From: a virus
Strand: one strand, 5' to 3'
Virus record (IMG/VR): IMGVR_UViG_3300048597_000264
Location: 1-38,350 of that record
Length of the DNA stretch: 38,350 nt
The translations under genes were made by a program, and so were the position numbers. Shown piece after piece: positions 14,345 to 20,986 of this stretch; position 1 is the stretch's first letter, and every line of letters begins with the position of its first letter. The notes under the pieces were generated by a model. It worked only from the letters and a program-made list of their open reading frames with translations. It ran no database searches and was not told where the DNA came from.

Positions 14345-14805
14345 AACCGTCGCCTTCGCGGGATGGGCGGGGTGATCGACGGCTCGACGGCGACGTCGGC
14401 GTCGGCCTCGTCGTGAGTCGCCCGCCACTCCTTCCCCACGTTCACCGGGTAGGGATCGACTGAGCGCGGCGTGAGCGATCCGACGATGGCCGTGAGGCCA
14501 GTCACCAGGATCACCGCCTCGGACTCGCTGAGGCTGAGACCGACCAGCGGAGCGAGCCACACGATCAGGGTGGTGGCAGCTGCGGTCACCGCGGCCGGGT
14601 GAGCGTCGAGGAGGACGCCACGCGCCTGCGCCCAGCGCGGGGCCACGGCACTGACGGCGATCGCGACCAGGGCGACCGCAGCCGCGGCGACTCCGGCCGG
14701 CACGTCGACACCGAACTGCAGTGCGAGCAGCGTGAGCAGCCCCGCGACCGCGGAGAGGGTAGCCGTGAGTCGGGCTTGTACGGGGCCGAGAGTCGGGTTG
14801 TTCAT
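14341..14805 (-). CDS. Holin
   Basis: A 154-residue protein with three to four hydrophobic helices (about 14-31, 36-55, 72-90 and 93-112) and a charged Pro/Arg C-terminus. It lies directly downstream of the endolysin gene. AAGGAGG six bases before the ATG fixes the start. It would form lesions in the cell membrane to release or trigger the endolysin. Class cannot be set by sequence alone. Confidence 0.75.
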   Translation of the reverse strand: MNNPTLGPVQARLTATLSAVAGLLTLLALQFGVDVPAGVAAAAVALVAIAVSAVAPRWAQARGVLLDAHPAAVTAAATTLIVWLAPLVGLSLSESEAVILVTGLTAIVGSLTPRSVDPYPVNVGKEWRATHDEADADVAVEPSITPPIPRRRRL

Positions 14806-14815
14806 GATCGCCTCC

Positions 14816-15439
14816 TTAGAAGCTCGTCCAGCGCGCCCGATATCCGCGCACGTCGCCGTGGCGCGATCCCGAGGGGTACTGGCCGAAGCCGTCGTTTGCG
14901 TAGTACTTCTCGAAGGCCGCGTCGAACTTCGTGCGGCCGACCCGGTTGACCGTGGCGACGTCGAAGTCGGTCGCGATCGCATCGATGTGCTTCGAGTCCG
15001 TGGCGCCGCCGATCAGGGCGTTGTAGTCCCGGGGGCGGTACCAGCTGAGGGCAGGCATCGAGATGTCGCCGAGCTCGTGGCGTACCTGCTCGAGCTGGAA
15101 GGCCTGCTCCTGGCAGCCCTTGCGGAGCGACTCCGGCACCCGGTCCCCGCGCTTGCAGCGCGTCTCGGGCTCGGTGAAGTTCGGAGAGGCGTAGCCCTTC
15201 GACCACAGCAGGTCCTTGAACTCCTGGTTGGTCCTTGCCGCCTCCGTCCAGGGCTGCCGCCACAGCCTCACGAATCGATCGGGGACCCAGCCGGGGATCC
15301 CCCGGCGGTCAGGCTTCGCCTTGATCCTGCGCGTCAGGCGCTTGATCTGCTCGATGCGGCTTCGCAGGCGCTGACGCAGAGTTCGGCGCGCTTCGATTGC
15401 AACGGCTCGTGCTTGCCGCAGCTCGGCGACGGTAGTCAT
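14816..15439 (-). CDS. Endolysin, peptidase M15-type
   Basis: A 207-residue protein. The N-terminal third is a basic helical region (about 5-45), probably for wall binding. The C-terminal catalytic domain (about 125-200) has the M15 pattern: WYRPRDYNALIGGATDSKH with H151, D158 seven residues on, and H194 in SGSRHGD, matching the zinc ligands His-Asp-His. It would cleave peptide cross-links in peptidoglycan. GGGAG precedes the ATG at 15439; the longer frame is rejected. No signal peptide is seen, so release depends on the holin. Confidence 0.8.
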   Translation of the reverse strand: MTTVAELRQARAVAIEARRTLRQRLRSRIEQIKRLTRRIKAKPDRRGIPGWVPDRFVRLWRQPWTEAARTNQEFKDLLWSKGYASPNFTEPETRCKRGDRVPESLRKGCQEQAFQLEQVRHELGDISMPALSWYRPRDYNALIGGATDSKHIDAIATDFDVATVNRVGRTKFDAAFEKYYANDGFGQYPSGSRHGDVRGYRARWTSF

Positions 15440-15804
15440 GGTGACTCCCTTATGTAGGCCTCTTCGAGGCGAGTTGGGTGAGAGGCCACCGGACGCACCG
15501 GGCCAACCGGGCACGGGTAGCCAACGTTCCGAAAGACGATGCAGCTTGTCCCCACGCTCTGAGCGCGGAACAGCTCGCGGACGTACCGCTCGCAGGCTTG
15601 GCTCTTGGGCTCTTTCAGGCAGGGGCCTTGCTCCACCCTGGCGAGCCGGTCGTTCTGGTTGGAGTTGACGACCACTTGGTGAGCGACGATCGCCGCGAGG
15701 AAGAGGATCGCGAGCAGGAGGATCCCGAACAGGATTCGGAAGCGCTTGAAGGCGGAGAGAAGCTCGGGGTCGGCGATCCGCTCGAGGTCGTCGAGCTTCG
15801 TCAC
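15436..15804 (-). CDS. Membrane-anchored lysis-cassette protein
   Basis: A 122-residue protein with one N-terminal membrane helix (about 25-50: FGILLLAILFLAAIVAHQVVV) and an outer part with four spaced cysteines (CLKEPKSQAC, then C-I-V and C-P). GTG start overlapping the preceding stop, and four-base overlap with the endolysin gene. The type II anchor and cysteine-bearing outer domain are common in actinophage lysis cassettes. A spanin-like or wall-contact role is possible but unproven. Confidence 0.6.
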   Translation of the reverse strand: MTKLDDLERIADPELLSAFKRFRILFGILLLAILFLAAIVAHQVVVNSNQNDRLARVEQGPCLKEPKSQACERYVRELFRAQSVGTSCIVFRNVGYPCPVGPVRPVASHPTRLEEAYIRESP

Positions 15805-16052
15805 GACGGGCCCCCGAAGACGATCACCGAGATCGCCATGGTGATGATGGTCACGATGGTGCCGGCAGCCAGTTGCGCCATCCTCTTGAAGCTCTCCGTC
15901 ATTAAGGGAACCATGGCCAGCTGGCGATCGACGCCAGTCCGCCACTCTTCCTGCTTGTCCTGATCGGCCGTGTATCGGGCCTCGAAGCGAAGGAACCATC
16001 CCTCCATGCGATCTTGCCGCTCAGAGATGAGCCTGAGGGTTTCTTCGTCCAC
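15801..16052 (-). CDS. XhlA-like holin accessory protein
   Basis: An 83-residue protein. A soluble N-terminal coiled coil (EETLRLISERQDRMEGWFLRF) is followed by one C-terminal membrane helix (AAGTIVTIITMAISVIVF), the plan of XhlA/hemolysin-type phage proteins that assist lysis. The GTG at 16052 fits the layout, 11 bp after the preceding stop, with GGGG upstream. The frame extends further upstream but lacks coding character there. Confidence 0.65.
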   Translation of the reverse strand: MDEETLRLISERQDRMEGWFLRFEARYTADQDKQEEWRTGVDRQLAMVPLMTESFKRMAQLAAGTIVTIITMAISVIVFGGPS

Positions 16053-16063
16053 TAGGCCAGCCC

Positions 16064-16177
16064 CTACTTCGCCTGGAGCATCTGAAGCTCTTGCGTCACC
16101 CGAAACGACTGCCCGAACTGGCAGAGGACGGGCCTCGCCGGATGTAGCGCTGATGCCGGTTTCTCGATGCTGGCCAT
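16064..16177 (-). CDS. 37-residue protein, first gene of the lysis transcript
   Basis: A very short gene with no recognised family. The protein has a Lys-Pro-Ala start, one Cys and a Gln-rich end (VTQELQMLQAK). Support for it is positional: its ATG lies exactly six bases after the -10-like hexamer of a late promoter copy (16184-16207), as at other leaderless starts here, and the next gene follows after 11 bp. Two other ATGs lie 4 and 8 bases upstream in other frames. It could instead be a leader that sets the lysis genes. Confidence 0.45.
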   Translation of the reverse strand: MASIEKPASALHPARPVLCQFGQSFRVTQELQMLQAK

Positions 16178-16183
16178 ACATCC

Positions 16184-16207
16184 ATGGTTCCGTTTTCGTC
16201 CGTTGAC
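16184..16207 (-). promoter_or_regulatory. Late promoter element, lysis genes
   Basis: On the minus strand GTCAACG (16207-16201), 11 bases, then AACCAT (16189-16184). Same spacing as the other nine copies. The -10-like hexamer differs from TAnnnT at the first base. ATG of the 37-residue gene is six bases further. Confidence 0.65.
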
Positions 16208-16216
16208 CCTGCCACC

Positions 16217-16567
16217 ATGCGCGGGATGGAGAAATCGAGATTCGACGCGGTTCTCGTTAGCCTCGACGCGGCGGTGCTCGACAACGACGCGGACCCGTCG
16301 CACAAGGTGCGAATGGTGCTGATCGAGGCGAAAAAGGCAGGGATGCCTTGGGAACAGGCGTGGTTGAACGCGATGCGCTCCTTTTCACCCCCGCGCACGT
16401 GCGGACCCGGCCTCAGGGCGACGATGGAGGTCGAGCGCTCGCTGATCCGTGAAGTGAAGCCATGGTTCCAGGCTGCCTACGAGGATCGCGATGTGTCGAT
16501 CGACGAGTTCGAGCGAGCGTCGGCGCGCGCCGAGAAGCGTCTCGATTCGCTGATGGCGCTCGTCTAG
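16217..16567 (+). CDS. Plus-strand gene inserted among minus-strand late genes
   Basis: A 116-residue protein, mostly helical, with MVLIEAKKAGMPWEQAWLNAMRSF and a C-terminal acidic helix (DEFERASARAEKRLDSLM). No family recognised. It is one of only two plus-strand genes within the late region, opposed to both neighbours and starting beside the late promoter copy at 16184-16207. This is typical of a moron with its own transcription. Starts at 16217 or 16226 are possible; neither has a strong ribosome site. Confidence 0.55.
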   Translation: MRGMEKSRFDAVLVSLDAAVLDNDADPSHKVRMVLIEAKKAGMPWEQAWLNAMRSFSPPRTCGPGLRATMEVERSLIREVKPWFQAAYEDRDVSIDEFERASARAEKRLDSLMALV

Positions 16568-16576
16568 TCCGGCGCT

Positions 16577-18202
16577 TTACCCGACCTTCACCATCTGAAG
16601 GCTCGCGTTGGTGATGTTCAGGGCCGCGCCGCTGTTGTGGTTGACGGCAAGCTCGATGTAGTCACCCGCGGCGAGCTCGAGCGCCACCGAAAACGACTGA
16701 CGCGTCGTGATTCCGTTCGCGGCCGCCTGGGTCACGCCCTCGAGATTCGGGTTCGCGCCGTTCCTGAGCAAGAGCGCCTGCCGCCATCCGGTCGCGTTCG
16801 AGGCCCATACGGCGACGGCCGAAATCAAGTAGGTACCAGCCATCCCGGTCGGGATCGTGAGACGGCTGCTGTTGGTCACGAGATCGTGGAAGCTGTGGGT
16901 GTCTACGTCTTCGGAAGGAAACGTGACCGGTGTCTGAGTGGTGTTGCTGATGGACTGGTTCGCTCCGCGGAGTGCACGAACCCTCGGAAGAACCGGGTTA
17001 GCGTCTCCCACGGGCGACCAGGTCTGCACCGTGGTGCCTACCGTGATCGGGTCAGCGGTCGAGAGGAAGTAGGCCCTTCGCCCGGCCGGGTCGAACGCGT
17101 CCGAGTTCAGACCCTCAACGTAGGTTCCGTTCGAGAGACCACCGTCCATGGCGTCGGACGCTCGGGTCAACACCCAGGGCGTCGAAAACAGTACGCCTAC
17201 TGTCGTCACCGTGTAGATGCCGTTCCTCGCTCCCTGGTTCGCCACCAGAACTCGATCCCCGATCGCCCAACCCGGGAAGATGAAGTTGACGTCGCCGGTG
17301 AGCGTAGTTGCCGTGTGAGATGCCACCGCTGGCCACGCGCCCACCGTATTGCTGAAGATCCACTTGACTGGAGCTTTGAACTTGTAGCCGAGCGCTGCTG
17401 CGGCCAAGCCGGTCTGCAACTGCCCGTAGTTGACGGCTTCGTTGTTGGCGTTGCCATCGGGCACCACCACATCCCCGGTGAATGTGGGCGATGCCAGCGG
17501 GGCCGCGCCGAGCGCTGCCCTGCCAGCGGCCGCGTCCACGAGCGCCAGGAGTGAGCGTCCGAAGCTCGTAGTGGTAAGGGCCGCTATCGCGGTCAGGTCA
17601 GAGTCGAGCGGCTGCTTGGCGGCCAGATCGCTCGTGAGGTTGGTGATGTCGGACTGCGCGTGGGTGTGGCTAGATGCCGCGGCGCCGAAGACCGTCCGAG
17701 CTGCTGCCGCGTCAGCGATGCTCAGGATGCCGCGCCCGAAAGCCGTCTGCCCGGGTACGGCGGCTAGGGCGTCTAGGTCGGCGTCCCACGCCTGGACGTT
17801 GGTGCCGATCGACAGGCCGAGCAGGGTCCGGGCGGCCGCGGCATTCGCGAGCTCGAGCAAGGAACGACCGAAAGAGCTGGTCGAGAGAGCCGCGATCGCG
17901 GTGAGGTCGCCGTCTAACGGCTGCTTGTTCGCGAGGTCCGTGACTAGTCCGGTGACCTGGGCCTGCGCATGAGTGTGGGACGCCGGGGCGGCCCCGATGG
18001 CGCTGAGAGCGGCGGCCGCGTTGGCGAGCTCGAGCAGGCTGCGCCCGAACGAAGTTGTCGTGAGCGCGGCGATGGCGGTCAGATCGGAGTCGAGGGGCTG
18101 CATATCGGCTCCAGCCCCGGCCGAGTCGGGAACGAAGAGCACCTTGGGAGTCTTCGGCCTTGTGAGCTCGGCGACGAGATCTCGTCTACGCGAAACCTTC
18201 AT
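16577..18202 (-). CDS. Tail fibre with C1q-like tip
   Basis: A 541-residue fibre. After an N-terminal basic segment come four related repeats built on PLDSDLTAIAALTTTSFGR and LLELANAAAA, with two SHTHAQ motifs whose paired His residues could bind metal in a trimer, as in other fibres. A Gly/Val-rich central domain follows, and the last about 130 residues have a C1q/TNF-like jelly-roll pattern (NTTQTPVTFPSE, GTYLISAVAVWAS, GDYIELAVNH). It should bind the host surface. Start at 18202, where ATGA overlaps the preceding stop; the longer frame is rejected. DNA repeats underlie the protein repeats, so copy number may vary. Confidence 0.85.
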   Translation of the reverse strand: MKVSRRRDLVAELTRPKTPKVLFVPDSAGAGADMQPLDSDLTAIAALTTTSFGRSLLELANAAAALSAIGAAPASHTHAQAQVTGLVTDLANKQPLDGDLTAIAALSTSSFGRSLLELANAAAARTLLGLSIGTNVQAWDADLDALAAVPGQTAFGRGILSIADAAAARTVFGAAASSHTHAQSDITNLTSDLAAKQPLDSDLTAIAALTTTSFGRSLLALVDAAAGRAALGAAPLASPTFTGDVVVPDGNANNEAVNYGQLQTGLAAAALGYKFKAPVKWIFSNTVGAWPAVASHTATTLTGDVNFIFPGWAIGDRVLVANQGARNGIYTVTTVGVLFSTPWVLTRASDAMDGGLSNGTYVEGLNSDAFDPAGRRAYFLSTADPITVGTTVQTWSPVGDANPVLPRVRALRGANQSISNTTQTPVTFPSEDVDTHSFHDLVTNSSRLTIPTGMAGTYLISAVAVWASNATGWRQALLLRNGANPNLEGVTQAAANGITTRQSFSVALELAAGDYIELAVNHNSGAALNITNASLQMVKVG

Positions 18203-19428
18203 GCGATTTCCACCAGTCCCGGTTGGATAACGGTGGCGATCTCGCCGGTCACGTCGACATCTGAGATCTGAGGGGAACAAGTCAGCCGGACCGCGAGTTG
18301 CCCCGAGTCGAGCTCCGTGAGCTCGGCGTCCGTTATCCGTCCGGTCAACTCAAGATCGTCCTGCCCCTCAGTCCAGTCCGGAGTCCGGACCGAGAGCCCG
18401 ATCGTGTCGCCGATCCAATAGTCGCGCCCGAACGCTGGAGGCACACCAGGGCCCACCTCACTGTCCACTTGCTCGAAAGCCGAGGCGAATGTGAAGAATG
18501 GCGTTGGGTACGCCCCTGCCCCGACGATCGCCTTCGCGTGGGCTTCAAGGGTCGTGATCTCGCTTACGTCTTCGAGGGCCTCGTACTCCTCGAAAGTGCC
18601 GAACTCGGCAATCGATGCTTCATGCTTGGCGATGTAGGCCGGGTGCATCAGCAGCGAGTCGCCTTCGAAGGCGTCCTGAATCGGAGCGCCGACAACCGTT
18701 GCGCGATTGACCAGCCCGCCCGGCGCGAAGTTGAACTCGGTGGCCGTGAACGGTGACTTGCCGTAAGCGAAGACGATCTCGCCCGATAGATCCTGTCCCT
18801 GCTTGGGATGGAACGTATTGAACTGGCACAGCACCCCGTCATCGCGCACCACCGGCTCAAACTCGAAGTCGGGCCCGTCGATTGCTTCCGACATCTGGAG
18901 AAGCACCTCTCCCACCGACTTTCCGGGGGGGTAGGTACGGTTGCGCTCGACGTAGCCCTCGAGCGATCCCTGAGCCACCGTTTCGATCGCAGAGTCTTCG
19001 ATGACGGTCCACATGATTTCCGACTGCTCGGTCTCGTAGAACCACTTCGGCATGACGACGACGGTCGAACCTGGCACGTACGCGTAGGCCGGTGGAATTC
19101 GCCGCCCGATGAGCGCTGCGTCGCACTCAGCCAACGCGTCGGTCGCGTAGATGATCTCCCCGTCGGAATCGGACGATCCACTCTGCTCGGGAATGGTCAC
19201 CCGTGCGATGGCCAAGACCCGGCTGAAGTCGCCGGGTCCGCGCAAGGTCGCCCTGAGAACCGTGTTCATCGACTCTGCGAGGCCGCGTGCCGGGTCTTCC
19301 AGGCTGATCGGGCAACTCGCGCGACGGTAGGAGTTCAGGCCAATCTCGACCTTCGCCCCCGCGCGCCGGTTGTCGAGTCGGGCCAGGACGTTCTGGTTCA
19401 GGTCGCAGAGTTCCCAGTCGAGACGCAT
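18199..19428 (-). CDS. Tail-tip protein, Gp37-like baseplate hub
   Basis: A 409-residue protein that matches the Siphovirus ReqiPepy6 Gp37-like family as I recall it: N-terminal DWELCDLNQNVLARLDNRRAG, a hub-type core with IYATDALAECDAALIGRRIP and AYAYVPG, and the late motif DYWIGDTIGLSV. It would link the tail tube to the fibre. The ATG at 19428 overlaps the preceding stop (TGATG); sequence further upstream belongs to another frame. Confidence 0.7.
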   Translation of the reverse strand: MRLDWELCDLNQNVLARLDNRRAGAKVEIGLNSYRRASCPISLEDPARGLAESMNTVLRATLRGPGDFSRVLAIARVTIPEQSGSSDSDGEIIYATDALAECDAALIGRRIPPAYAYVPGSTVVVMPKWFYETEQSEIMWTVIEDSAIETVAQGSLEGYVERNRTYPPGKSVGEVLLQMSEAIDGPDFEFEPVVRDDGVLCQFNTFHPKQGQDLSGEIVFAYGKSPFTATEFNFAPGGLVNRATVVGAPIQDAFEGDSLLMHPAYIAKHEASIAEFGTFEEYEALEDVSEITTLEAHAKAIVGAGAYPTPFFTFASAFEQVDSEVGPGVPPAFGRDYWIGDTIGLSVRTPDWTEGQDDLELTGRITDAELTELDSGQLAVRLTCSPQISDVDVTGEIATVIQPGLVEIA

Positions 19429-20423
19429 CAGCTGTAGCCCTTCTCCCAGTAAAGCCTCGCGGTGGCGGAGTACGCCTGGGGCGTCAAGTCGCGAGCTCTG
19501 AAGCTGTCGAAGGCGAGCGTGGCCGAGACCGGCGTGTAGCCGTCGGCGAAGATCCCGACTTTCCCGCTTGCCACGGCTCCGGCCGAAGCGAGCGCGGCGT
19601 TGCTGCCTTCGGCAATGGCATTGCCCCATTCCGGAGCCGCGGGGTGCTTCGAGAAGATCGCCCAATCTCCCGACGCCCTGGCCTCGACGGCGAAGTCCCA
19701 CGGCGTCGTCGCGTCCAGGGGCAGGTCGGATGAGACGTACAGCGACGACATCGACCCGTTCATCAGGTTCAGCTCGACCCTCGTCCTGCCGCCGCTTTCA
19801 ACGACGGCCCAGGTGCGGGACAACAACAGGTAGTGCGTGGCGTCTGAGTACCTGACCACCAACGACGCGCTGAGCTGATCGAACGTTTCGGTGTACGAGG
19901 GGTACAGCGTCCCCTCTACTCGGACGTCGGGAAGGTTGGGTATGGAAGCGAGCGCGAACCGGGGGTGCTCCAGCTCACCCCCGATGCTTCGCACCACTCG
20001 GTGGTTGACGGCATCGACGCCGAAGTTGGGGGCTGTGCCTGTCTCCTGCCAGGTACCGCCGACCGTGAGCGCCTTTCCATGCAGGTTTCCCGCGGACTGG
20101 TCGAAGTTGTCGAGCGCGACGATCGAGCTGCCCTGGACTTCGATCTCGATGTCGTTCGGTCCGGCGGCGAGTGGCTCCGGCGTCCACAGCTCGTTATCCG
20201 AACTTGAAAGCAGACTAGACCTGTCGTTGCCGTCCTGGTCTCTGATCGTGCGGCGGAAGAAGTCGAGCTTGAGATCATCCCCGTCAAATGACGCCGGGAG
20301 CTTCAGCCGCAGTGTTTTGCCAGTGGTGACGTTTCTCAGTACGACATCAAGGGCGGGAGTGGATGACGGGAGGGTGAGCCGGAGCACCGGCCCCCGCGAG
20401 TTGTTCGGAATGGTCAGGCTCAT
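19428..20423 (-). CDS. Tail protein with carbohydrate-binding-like domain
   Basis: A 331-residue protein. The first about 95 residues resemble the second half of a distal tail protein (RLKLPASFDGDDLKLDF, then GPNDIEIEV). The remainder has a LamG-like jelly-roll pattern (ALDNFDQSAG, GTLYPSYTETFDQLSAS, HYLLLSRTW). With the gene before it, this looks like a distal-tail protein split in two, with an added sugar-binding module. It overlaps its neighbours by a few bases on both sides. Confidence 0.65.
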   Translation of the reverse strand: MSLTIPNNSRGPVLRLTLPSSTPALDVVLRNVTTGKTLRLKLPASFDGDDLKLDFFRRTIRDQDGNDRSSLLSSSDNELWTPEPLAAGPNDIEIEVQGSSIVALDNFDQSAGNLHGKALTVGGTWQETGTAPNFGVDAVNHRVVRSIGGELEHPRFALASIPNLPDVRVEGTLYPSYTETFDQLSASLVVRYSDATHYLLLSRTWAVVESGGRTRVELNLMNGSMSSLYVSSDLPLDATTPWDFAVEARASGDWAIFSKHPAAPEWGNAIAEGSNAALASAGAVASGKVGIFADGYTPVSATLAFDSFRARDLTPQAYSATARLYWEKGYS

Positions 20424-20986
20424 GGGTCCTCGATTTCGTAGGTGGTGTTCGTGTAGGCGATCGCGGCCTCGTCGGATTCCGACTCCTCGTCGAAGTAGCG
20501 CGGATCGCTCATTCGCAGACTCACCACGAACGCCCTGTTGAAACGCTTGCTGCCCTGCTCGTCGATGATCTCGCAGGCAAGCGCTCGCGCCTCGTAGAAC
20601 TTAGGCGTTACCGCGGCGAATTCGGCGTTGTCCTCGTGCCAGACCACGTCCATTCGGCCTTCGAGCTCGAGGTCGAAAAAAGCGTCCCGGAGATCCTGCT
20701 CTGCGGTACGAAGCTCCAGGAGGTTTCGAGCATGGATCGTCCCCTCGTAGACCACCGTCTTCCCGCGCCGCTTCGAAAGCCGGGCGATCTCGCCGACGCG
20801 TCCGACGAGCAGGTCGCGACTGTCCTGCGGGTCGCCGAGGCTGTGAAGGCCAGAGACGCGGTTCAGCTTGTAGCGCGGCCAAATCAGCGCGCCGGTGGTC
20901 GGTGCCTTGACGGCACCAAGGATCACCGCAGGGGATACCGCTCCCGGTGGGGTCCAGAAGTGCAGTGCTTCGATTCCGCCGATCAC
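20420..20986 (-). CDS. Distal tail (Dit)-like protein, N-terminal part
   Basis: A 188-residue protein with the Dit ring pattern: EALHFWTPPG, RDLLVGRVGEIARLSKRRGK, RTAEQDLRDAFFDLELEG and SLRMSDPRYFDEE near the end. It joins the tail tube to the tip. GTG start at 20986 overlaps the stop of the tape measure (GTGA), which favours it over the longer frame upstream. Confidence 0.75.
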   Translation of the reverse strand: MIGGIEALHFWTPPGAVSPAVILGAVKAPTTGALIWPRYKLNRVSGLHSLGDPQDSRDLLVGRVGEIARLSKRRGKTVVYEGTIHARNLLELRTAEQDLRDAFFDLELEGRMDVVWHEDNAEFAAVTPKFYEARALACEIIDEQGSKRFNRAFVVSLRMSDPRYFDEESESDEAAIAYTNTTYEIEDP

